A stretch of DNA of 64,000 nt from Gnomoniopsis sp. IMI 355080. Lineage: Eukaryota; Ascomycota; Sordariomycetes; Diaporthales; Gnomoniaceae. Of the stretch, positions 55,911 to 64,000 are shown in pieces; positions within the stretch are counted from its first letter, which is position 1; every line of letters begins with the position of its first letter. The stretch covers positions 1 to 64,000 of the forward strand of contig JAPEVC010000046.1 of the NCBI GenBank assembly GCA_027946555.1. Direction: 5' to 3'. The position numbers were made by a program, and so were the translations under genes. The notes beneath the pieces were generated by a model that had not been told where the DNA came from, did no database searches, and was given only the letters and a program-made list of their open reading frames with translations.

Positions 55911-58900
55911 TTACCCAAAAGTCTCATCAGCGTTCCCCTCCGCATCCACCCAATTAACCCATTCACACCGACATCCTCCTTTACCGCCATCCGTTCCACC
56001 CCAGCTCAGATCGCCATTCGGATATGCTGCATTGACAACATCCGCACCATAACCAATGTTGTTGACAAACGTCGTCGCTAGCGTCGTATTGATTACCTGG
56101 TCCGCCTCGACCGCGTACGCAAACGTCTGCTTCAGCTGCAAATCGCCGCCGTGCGTGTCCTCGCCGATCGTGATCGGGTACGGGAACGAGCCGGGCGAGG
56201 TGGTGTTGCTTGAGGAGGCGCCGCCGCCGCCGATGAGTCGTGCGTTGGACGAGGCCGTTTTCTGCGTCCAGATTTTGACCACGAAGCGGGTTTGCGTCCA
56301 CGTGGCGTACCACGCTGCAGAAGTCTCGAGCACCCCGCCCTCGTTGCTGGACGTGACGGTGCTGGTGTTGTCCATGGTCGATACGTAGATGGTCTTATTG
56401 AAGTAGCTGTAGAAGCCGTAGTGCTCGGTTGGCAAACCCCGATCATAAAGCCGTAAGGGTTGTTGGTAAGGGAACGGTCGCAGCTGCGCAGCCGCGCCTG
56501 TTCCATCAGCGTTCACAATAGGCGCAGGCAGGGCGTCAGTAAGGGTTCCAGTGCTGCCATCGCCAGCGCCGACGCCACCGCGCTTGGACTTGGACTTGGT
56601 GGTTGTCGATGAGTCATCAGTGAGCATGTTTGCGCCTGCGGAGCCGTTGAGGCTGGTGAAGAAGCTGATGTAAAAGGGCGTGGGTTCTCCAGATTTATTA
56701 GCTGACACTATGTCGTCCGTCCAATTGCCGAGGAACCACATCTCATCGTAGCTTGGAGGGGCAGGATTGGGTGCAATGCCGGTATCATAGAGCGTGTCGT
56801 CACGGCGGAGGAGGCGACGGCCGGGATCGCTACCTGTCAGATCGTCTGTGGCGGTTGCGGATGTTGCGGTCGATGTGCCCGAGCTGGTCGATGAGGCGGA
56901 AAGTGTTGAGGTGGACGTAGCTGAGGTGGTGGTGGATGATGCGGATGTGGCCGGGGTCGGTGCGTCGCCGTTGGGGATGTCCCACAGCATGCGCGTGTTG
57001 TTGTCATACTGGATCTGGAAGATGAACATGGGCTGGTTGGCGTCGCTTGGCTCGTTGGCAGCCTGCTGCTCTGGCGGCAGCGAGCAGCTCCACAGCGTCT
57101 CCGGAGCGACGCAGCCTGTGATCGCCTCGGAGTTGTCCGCACCCACGACCGTCGCCAGGCCAGTGGGGATAGCCGGGAACGAGGTCAGGTTGAGCCAGAC
57201 CGATGTCTTTTCTGGAGTGTCAGAACTAGTTGTGTCAGGGCTGGAAGTCGCACTGGAACCACTTGCATCTGAGGCTGGTGCTGCTACCACAGCCAGCTTA
57301 TGCGAGAGCACGACGCCCAGGACGACGGCGAGGATGGTCACGAGCCAAAAGACCAGGCAGACCCACATCCAAAGCCGTCTGCGCTGGCGACCCTCTCGGC
57401 CAGAGCGCCCATAGCAGCCGTTGAGGCAGCCGCGTCCTTTCCAGGCGCCGCCGACTTTGCGCGCGAGGTAGTCCTCCTTCTCGTGGCGGCGTCGTGTCTT
57501 CTCAATCTGTGCAGCGGGCGAATCGCCTTGCACATCCTGGTGCTGGTCGCCTACATACGTGCCGGCAACCCTGTCGGGCAGCGGCTGCTCTACTGAATGA
57601 GTGGACTCTGCTCCTGTGCGAGCGGGTGTCAGCGGCACGTCTGACATTTTCATATATGCCATTTTCACGTCGCCCTGCGCAGTCATGGACTTGTCAACGC
57701 CTGGGCTTCCAGGCATCGGTGATGGTGGAAACTGATCGGCCAGATAATGGCCTGGAGGAAACACAGCGCGCAATCGAACATCCTGCTTACTGGAGGGCGT
57801 ATGCTCGTATGGTGGAGGCACGTCGGCCGGGTCCGCGTGCTCCTCCATCACCACACCGGCCTTTTCGGAACGTGATTCTTGCTGGTGCTCATTGATGGAG
57901 GAGGGAGGTGAAGACCGGGAGGACGAGGCCATGGTCGGTGAGGGCTCCCGAATGATTGGAACAATGGGCCGCAGTGATGATGACGAGGCATCCGCGGCAG
58001 TGTCCTGTTGAGGCATCTGAGCAGTCTTTTTATCTGCGCCTTTCCACCACTCGTTGGGACTTGTGGGACTGAAGCGCTCCTTGAAGGGAGTCTTGACGTG
58101 GTCCCACCACCCGGAGCGTGATCGAGTAGTCTCGGGAGAGATTTTGGATATAGCAGAGTTTGGTGATTTCCTGCCGTCCTCCTCGAACAGTGTCACTGGC
58201 GTGAAATTGTCGTCGTCGTCGACCTCATTGGCCTTTGTCGAGTTTTTCAAATGCGAAGGGATTGCAGGTACAGGATGCGCAGAGGCTGGGCCGGTGGATT
58301 GCGCATATATGTTTTGCAAATATCGCGCAGGCGAATAGCCATCCTCGGTGTCGGGGGACCATGTCGAATTTTGGTGGTGATTGTCAGACGGGCGGAACGC
58401 CGATTGGGTGGGCAGCCTGTTTGTGGGAGTGGCGATAGTTGCAGTCTGGGGACTGATGGCCCTGTTGGCAGCATCCTGCTCGGGCATGGCCATACCTATG
58501 ACGATCTTGTTCCCATTGGGCGAATAGTGCTGCGAGTCCGGACTAGGGGTTGCAGGGGACTGATTGTCCCTGAGCCAGGCCCAGTTGCCAACCGAGGCCA
58601 GGTTGGGGGATCCCTCCAATGCTCTCAGAGCACTTGCATCCGCAAACTTGTTGATGTTGGCCTCGCTCGAGGCAGGGCCGGTTGCAGGGTGCACCAGCTG
58701 CGCAACGTGATGGGGGCCTTTGCGGAAATCGGTCAAGTCTGTCACTAACCTGATGCCGAGCTTTTCATTCTGGTGCTTCTGTCGCTTGCGAGACTTGAGT
58801 CTTTGGAGTTTCGAAGACGATTGCCTCGGTTTTGAGCGGCGATTTGTTGTTGACTGAGAGGATGACTTTGTGTTTGCTGACGCTGACTGCATGAAGGGAT

Positions 58901-58991
58901 TGTTGTTGTGCCTTATAGATGCAACTGTATCGTCGTCGGACCAGTCCTCCCAGTCATCCCGGGGGGTTTGCATAGCCTGCAGATCGTTCAT
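55911..58991 (-). CDS. Large single-pass membrane protein with disordered N-terminal half
   Basis: One frame of 1026 residues. The N-terminal 530 residues are disordered and Ser/Pro-rich: an acidic WEDWSDDD opening, then a basic KLQRLKSRKRQKHQNEKLG patch, and later SRSGWWDHVKTPFKERF and SPNEWWKGADKK blocks that recur in ascomycete homologues. Near residue 525 a Cys/Arg stretch (GCLNGCYGRSGREGRQRRR) leads into a transmembrane helix, MWVCLVFWLVTILAVVLGVV, at about residues 540-560. The outer half is about 450 residues with many N-glycosylation sequons, a Ser/Thr-rich stretch, four or more cysteines and a C-terminal CRCEWVNW. Topology is inside-N, outside-C by the positive-inside rule. I know of no assigned function; automated labels as a glycoprotease in relatives are not supported by motifs here. 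A wall or surface sensor is possible. Confidence 0.85.
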   Translation of the reverse strand: MNDLQAMQTPRDDWEDWSDDDTVASIRHNNNPFMQSASANTKSSSQSTTNRRSKPRQSSSKLQRLKSRKRQKHQNEKLGIRLVTDLTDFRKGPHHVAQLVHPATGPASSEANINKFADASALRALEGSPNLASVGNWAWLRDNQSPATPSPDSQHYSPNGNKIVIGMAMPEQDAANRAISPQTATIATPTNRLPTQSAFRPSDNHHQNSTWSPDTEDGYSPARYLQNIYAQSTGPASAHPVPAIPSHLKNSTKANEVDDDDNFTPVTLFEEDGRKSPNSAISKISPETTRSRSGWWDHVKTPFKERFSPTSPNEWWKGADKKTAQMPQQDTAADASSSSLRPIVPIIREPSPTMASSSRSSPPSSINEHQQESRSEKAGVVMEEHADPADVPPPYEHTPSSKQDVRLRAVFPPGHYLADQFPPSPMPGSPGVDKSMTAQGDVKMAYMKMSDVPLTPARTGAESTHSVEQPLPDRVAGTYVGDQHQDVQGDSPAAQIEKTRRRHEKEDYLARKVGGAWKGRGCLNGCYGRSGREGRQRRRLWMWVCLVFWLVTILAVVLGVVLSHKLAVVAAPASDASGSSATSSPDTTSSDTPEKTSVWLNLTSFPAIPTGLATVVGADNSEAITGCVAPETLWSCSLPPEQQAANEPSDANQPMFIFQIQYDNNTRMLWDIPNGDAPTPATSASSTTTSATSTSTLSASSTSSGTSTATSATATDDLTGSDPGRRLLRRDDTLYDTGIAPNPAPPSYDEMWFLGNWTDDIVSANKSGEPTPFYISFFTSLNGSAGANMLTDDSSTTTKSKSKRGGVGAGDGSTGTLTDALPAPIVNADGTGAAAQLRPFPYQQPLRLYDRGLPTEHYGFYSYFNKTIYVSTMDNTSTVTSSNEGGVLETSAAWYATWTQTRFVVKIWTQKTASSNARLIGGGGASSSNTTSPGSFPYPITIGEDTHGGDLQLKQTFAYAVEADQVINTTLATTFVNNIGYGADVVNAAYPNGDLSWGGTDGGKGGCRCEWVNWVDAEGNADETFG

Positions 58992-60561
58992 GGCGATGAG
59001 GGGCAGCGAAAGTCTATTTATCGCGAGGTATAATAGATAAGTCGCTAGAGGCAGCGTCTGTGTCCTCTATGGATGAGACTGTTGCTGAGCCCGGGTAGAC
59101 CTGGAAGAGGTCACAGTGGCATCCGAATAGTAGCAGTCGTAGTACGTAAGTGTCGCTGAGGCTCAAGAATGTAGACCGATTTATCTACTCTTGGACTGTG
59201 ATTCTCATAATATCCGAGACGGTGATAATAAATTGTTGTGGAATGAAATGAAAATATTATATGGTAAAGCGTCCACGGGGTAGTAGAGCAGGTATGTCGA
59301 ACAATAGCCTTTCAAATGGGTGAAACAAGAAGCACAATGGAGACGGCCATCTGTCGAGAACAATAGGCGGGCCTGCAGCTGTGAGCGAGTCGGTGGGCGA
59401 AGCGGAGAGCGTGGAAGCTTGGAGAAGTGATATGTAAAGAAAGGATAGTGACGAGGTGACACCGACCGAACTCTGGAACCTCAGAGAATGGAAAGAAAGA
59501 ACAATAGGAAACTCCAGCCGACCAAGCTTCACAATTGAAAGTTGAGGATGCTCGACCTTTCTCGAGTCCTGCCCAGGCTGATTTTGTTCCTCGCTCTCGT
59601 CCTCGTGCCGCTGGGCTTCAGGCTTTTTGCATGGGCAAGAAGCCGTGCCGTGCCACCGACCCACTCAGTCATTTGTTTTGTTTGACGATGCGATGGTTTT
59701 GAGTGGCTCGACTGGCGCAGGCGCTTCGAAATGAATCTCGCCAGTCTTCCTTGCATCGATGCAGCACGGAAGCGTGTCCAAATGACGGCGCTTAGTGGAG
59801 CTGCTATTGTCGACAAGTGCTGCTGTGAGGCTTGTTGCAGCAAAGAAGGAGAGCTGTAAGCTTTAGCCGCCCGTTTGAAGCTTTCCATGTCGGACCAATC
59901 GTCTTACACCAATGTGCAGCGGGGCCCACTTGGGCCTTTTCCAAGCGACCAGCCATCGCCAATCATTTCTGCTGTCCGCGCCCATCATGCCGCGAGAGCC
60001 TCCAGGGCAGCCAGGGGTGCGTCGCCCCTGCAGATTGTCGATGCGTCCTCTTGTGCCCTTGAATGCGCGTCGTCAAAGCTGCTTTTGGCTATCGGATGTC
60101 CCGCGATCCGTGAAAGCTCGGGTTACGAAACTATCACGCCGAGTCAAAAAAGGGTTTGAATTTTGAACGCACCTGGATGGAAGAAGCTCTCGGACGAAGC
60201 TCAAGTGGAAGGGCAGTCGCGGCCCGGCACACAAACAGAGTGACGTACTATGTATTCAGAGGCTGACTCAGCTGTATTCATACCCAGAGAGTCCTTGACA
60301 ACTACCATAGTACATGCTTGCACTAGCCTCATTACTTTCACGCAATAGACCGTATATTTAACCCGTGAGTGTTGGTGAGTGTTTATATCACGTAAGCTGG
60401 GAGAGAACATATCAGTTCTCCCGAGTCACGCATGCCCAGAGAAATTTCTGCCGCTGAGGGCAAACCTCCACGGCGTTCGCTACCACTAGGATTTCGCAAG
60501 GTCGCCTGCTGTCTTGGCCGCCTGTGATAATTAATTAATACTCCAAGGAATGCTTGGCACT
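58992..60561. other. Intergenic region, upstream of the large membrane protein
   Basis: About 1.6 kb with no supported gene. Open frames are short or unrelated. Confidence 0.55.
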
Positions 60562-61993
60562 TCAATTATCTAGATACAACCCCTCCTCCGGTGGAGACAC
60601 ACCGTACCAATCCAGTCCAAATTTGTCCTCCGGGTCAGGATCCGGCATTTGATAATACCCATCATACCGCCACCAAGTCCTGTCATCCCACACATTTTCC
60701 ACTGGCAGAACACCTTCAGTCTTCATATCGTCTCTAGTGGCGGTGACGCCTTGCCACACTCGCAATATGTTTCGTCCTGCTACCTTGGCGAGCTGATCTT
60801 CAGTTGCGCCTCGTTCCAATATCGCCTTCAGCAGTCTTGGGTAGCAGCTGACATCTTCGAGGTCTTTGATAACAGAGGCCATGCCGTCGAAATCCGAACC
60901 CAGGCCGACATGATCCCAGCCTATACGATTGGCAATGTAGAAGAGATGGTCGAGCACCATGTCGAGAGTGGCATCCTTACGACGGGTCGCAACATGCTCG
61001 GGGACAAATGTCACCATGACGATACCGCCATTGGCAGGCACTAGATCCAAAATATCATCTGGGACGTTTCGAGGACAGTCAAACACGCTCTTGGCGTTGG
61101 AGTGCGAGAACATGACTGGGGCCCTCGTCTGGGCGAAAGCCTGTCGTGCGCAATCCTCGGATACGTGGGGGATATCAATAATCATTCCTGACGAGATCAT
61201 CACGGAATCAGCAAAATGTGCTTGTAGGGTGATTACGGCCAATCGGCAATACTCACCAATGCGATTCATCCCTACGATACTTGCACTGCCCAATTTCGAG
61301 AGTCCACCGTGGACCGGTCCGATTCTGGTGGTCGAGCTGTCCGCGAAAGCATTATTACAAACATGGATTAATGTGCACTTTCAGGACGAGTCAGCGGCTA
61401 ACTATAAGTCGAGTTGTTATAAGTTATGAGGCACTTACGTATCTAACCCCAAGCTTGTAGAAAGCCCGAATCATACCGACGCTGTTGCCAGCCATATGAA
61501 GACTGATGAGCGACGGTGCGCCTGTTAGCGACACATGACTGTACTTGTTTCTGGTGTGGTGGTATTTTGAGTTCGCATCCTTCAATACCAATAGAGCAAT
61601 TATCCTGCCGGAGGCATAGATATCTTGGACCTCATCCGGCTCACTGACCAGCTGGAAGGTCTCTGGGTATGACTCCGGAATATTCGGGCATAGAAAAGTT
61701 CTCAGCCGATTGGAGGCATGATACGCAAACTGACCAGAATTGGCCTCCCACAGCACCTAACGTTCTGCAATGTCAATTATCAGAATCGAACCTTCTTTGA
61801 GACGTGGAATGTCCGTCATTCCCCTTTCGAACCTCTTCTGAAGATCAAATTTTGAATTTTTGTGGATCTTGCCATAAGATATTGCGCGAGGCTGCTGAGG
61901 CAGATCATTGTGCCCGTCAATGAGAGGAGTGCTTGCTAGCACCCTCTTGACGCGCGCATCAATGTCGAGACTCTGATAGGGGTGAGCAACCAT
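60562..61993 (-). pseudogene. Disrupted M19 membrane dipeptidase (renal dipeptidase family)
   Basis: The N-terminal exon (61993 downward) has the M19 start LIDGHNDLPQQPRA, with the metal-binding H-x-D, and KFDLQKRFERGMTDIPRLKEG. After that, GAVGGQFWSVCVSC and ENFSMPEYS read in one register and IPESYPETFQLVSEPDEV in another. About 20 family residues between them are missing, and splicing cannot restore them. Near 61590 the metal-ligand word IGIEG lies in yet another register. Downstream, two clean introns (61378-61438; 61188-61256) join RAFYKLGVRY, CTLIHVCNNAFADS, GMNRIG, MIIDIPHVSED, FSHSNAK, RNVPDDILDL and GLGSDFDG, an intact C-terminal half ending at 60562. A working enzyme would hydrolyse dipeptides with two zinc ions. 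The broken middle argues for a recent pseudogene or a sequence/assembly error. Confidence 0.7.
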
Positions 61994-62510
61994 CTTTGTG
62001 TTGTTATCAGCGTCTGTCTTGGTTCTGTGGCTGGGAGCTGGGGAATGAGCTGTCTACTTGAGGACAGGTCTAGACAAGGTCTAGACAAGGTCTCTAAATG
62101 TGAACAATTTGGGTAGCAGGATGCCCAGACGATTATTCCTTAAGCTCACCTACGTGTAAAAGCTGTAGCTCGATCCTCATTGTCTTAGTGATTATAGCTC
62201 ATCATCTAATCATATGCCAGAGTTCTTATCTGTTAATGTTGCCCGTGGCCCGCGGTCCGCGGTGAGCCTTCAGGACGAAGCTCATCAGGGGCCAAATTGT
62301 GGTCTTGTCGTCTGATACGGAGCAATCTATACTCAATCGTCCAGAATTGATGGGGTGGAGTCAATTTTTGGACTGGAAGACCCATATCGATAGTATGCAC
62401 CGAGGTTCACAGTGTGTCAAAGCGATACGAGTCTAGGTTTGTAAACGCAGCCAAGGCGTTCGATTTCCATTTCATTCTTCAAGGTGTACCGCTACGTACT
62501 CATTTCCGGT
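61994..62510. other. Intergenic region with a short tandem repeat
   Basis: Promoter side of the dipeptidase locus and 3' flank of the transcription factor. A 12-base unit (GGTCTAGACAAG) is repeated about twice at 62067-62091. Nothing else seen. Confidence 0.6.
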
Positions 62511-64000
62511 TCAGGTGTTGACTTGAAAAATATCCCACAGATTCGGAAAGAGCTCTTCTATGAACTCGGGGTCCTGTAATGCTATCTCTTGCAACCCCGG
62601 AGTGGATAATTGTGGTCCACCAGGCTTTAATGTAGCCATCAGCCTCTGCACTATGCCCTCATGCTGAGCAAGACAAATATCGCCTAGCTCCCATCCCATC
62701 TTATCCCGATGACCGCGCAACGCCGTAAGAAGATCCCAGGCCAGCCGTAGGGAGCTGCTTTGTGCCACGGCCGCCTGGCTGTCTTCCGTCTCGAGAGCGC
62801 AGCGAAGCAGGAAAGTGGTTGTAGACGAAAAAACAAAGGCACTCATAGGTAGCCAGAAGTCACGGAGCTGGTCCTCGTGCAATTCTTGGACCAACACAAC
62901 GATTTCTTCGGCTGTCCTTTGAACCTGCATGTATCGGTTTGCCAGCATTTGTGAGCCAATGTCCTCTTTGTCTGTGTCGTTCTCGAGCTCAATCCTCCGC
63001 AGCAGAAGCTGGGTGGAAAGGTAAGCAAGGCGCAAGTTCGCACCGCCTGGAAGGTGTAGCTGTGTTCCACGTGTGATAATGCGGCGTACTTCGGCGTCCA
63101 GTTTTTGGACCCATTGATTGAGTCTGAACTCCAGATCGGCAGTGTGAACACTTTTATTTGGGTCCACGCAGTACAAAACTTGAAGGTAGTGGTCCAGCAC
63201 TTCAGTCAGACCAGAGAGTGCAATGAACACGGGTGCCGCCTGGCCTTCATCCTGAAGGCAGAAATGGCTAAGTTCTGGTGAGGGCACATCGTGCTGGGCA
63301 CGTTGAATGCGTGGCGGTGTTCCATGAGCGAGACTGGACCTGGAAGATGGGACCCGGTTAGAGGACTGGGTTCATAGAGACTCAACAGGAGAAACTGACT
63401 TACCACTTGTCGTGGATTAGAAGTGACCACCAAATCTTCATGCGGAGGAGTTTTTCAGAGTCAGGAATGTCCCAAGAAGATGGGTCTCGGTTGAGCCCCA
63501 GTGAATGCGCCAAGGACACGGCAGCTCCAAGTTGAACACCGTTACCTATCAAAGACGTAGTCGGCCGACCTCCGACATTCAGTAAAATCGCGGTGATGGT
63601 GGAGATCCCGGGGGATAAGTGTAGCTCTGAATACAAAACTTCGTTGGCAAGATTCCATATGAATCGATCATTCAGCGCCCGGTGGCCAGCAACATTGGAT
63701 GACAAGCGCCAATACATTGTGCTATGTGCATAAAGAGAGGCCAGTAGCGCTGGCGATATCTTGTCCTTTTCGTTCTTATACTGTGACTTGAATGATCCAT
63801 GGTCTAACAGCGGCAGGCAAATGTTGATTTTACGGAAGTATCTAGACACGATGGTGAGGTGAACTCCCATAGGCGAAAACATGGCTAGAGGAACCTTACA
63901 ATTCTATAAATTGCTCGGCCCAGGGAGCAAGGTACTGCTCGATAATGTTGAGCTTCTCGCGGGCCTGGTTTGTGCAGGCGGTTATTTCCACGCCGATCGG
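62511..64000 (-). CDS. Fungal-specific transcription factor (C-terminal part, cut by window edge)
   Basis: Three exon segments, 63900 to beyond 64000, 63404-63841 and 62511-63339, give 455 residues of the C-terminal part. Introns are 58 and 64 bases (GTAAGG/CTAG; GTAAGT/CCAG). The joined protein shows the fungal transcription factor middle homology region: FIELYFRKINICLPLLDHGSF, the helix GAAVSLAHSLGLNRDPSSW, then EKLLRMKIWWSLLIHDKW-SSLAHGTPPRIQ, a strongly conserved block of the PF04082-type domain. The Zn2Cys6 DNA-binding domain, expected at the N-terminus, would be to the right of the window. It is a nuclear regulator, often of catabolic or secondary-metabolite genes; the target is unknown. 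The neighbouring dipeptidase on the same strand could be regulated by it, which is a guess. Confidence 0.9.

Overview
The window looks like nuclear DNA of a filamentous ascomycete (Pezizomycotina, probably a Sordariomycete; this is inference from protein types and gene style). The evidence is: genes of 1-4 exons with 55-125 bp introns bounded by GT..AG and CTRAY branch points (one exception of 325 bp), A/G at -3 of the ATGs, fungal-only families (kievitone hydratase/Diels-Alderase type, GT32, Mug157-type GH125, Zn2Cys6 regulator), a PDI ending in HDEL, and CT-rich leaders. No bacterial-type operons, rRNA, CRISPR or convincing tRNA were seen.

Layout. 2.8-6.6 kb: a secreted GH16 glucanase (+) converging on a membrane-anchored GH125 mannosidase (-). 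8.3-9.3 kb: a Golgi-type GT32 glycosyltransferase (-). 10.7-11.8 kb: a Ser/Thr-rich single-pass surface protein (+). 12.6-15.6 kb: a secreted kievitone hydratase/Diels-Alderase-like protein and a dienelactone hydrolase-family protein, both (-), a plausible detoxification or metabolite pair. 16.5-17.8 kb: an SH3BGR/thioredoxin-like protein. 19.5-24.2 kb: two small secreted or GPI proteins separated by 3.5 kb without a clear gene. 28.7-29.7 kb: a three-exon Gln/Gly/Pro/Tyr-rich protein with a glycine-rich core and a His/Ser tail. 32.5-37.0 kb: a small secreted protein and an 1084-residue disordered basic protein (-). 40.5-45.0 kb: PDI, a small mitochondrial coiled-coil membrane protein and a secreted protein, all (+). 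45-52.5 kb: a gene-poor tract holding decayed fragments. 52.6-59.0 kb: a membrane-anchored type-B carboxylesterase (+) converging on a 1026-residue single-pass membrane protein (-). 60.6-64.0 kb: a broken M19 dipeptidase (-) and the 3' part of a fungal transcription factor running off the right edge.

How the genes fit together. Much of the window serves the cell surface and secretion: wall glucan remodelling (GH16), N-/O-glycan processing (GH125, GT32), ER disulfide formation (PDI), anchored surface proteins and several small secreted proteins that could act at a host or substrate interface. The metabolic genes are scattered rather than forming one intact cluster.

The most interesting material is between genes. 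At 47-51 kb there is a frameshifted 3' end of a polyketide synthase (acyl carrier domain plus C-terminus), a multiply frameshifted multi-pass membrane protein and a third decayed reading frame, together looking like the graveyard of a secondary-metabolite cluster. A perfect 10-base palindrome, TACCTAGGTA, occurs five times (plus many near copies), only between genes. I did not find a clearly new intact system.
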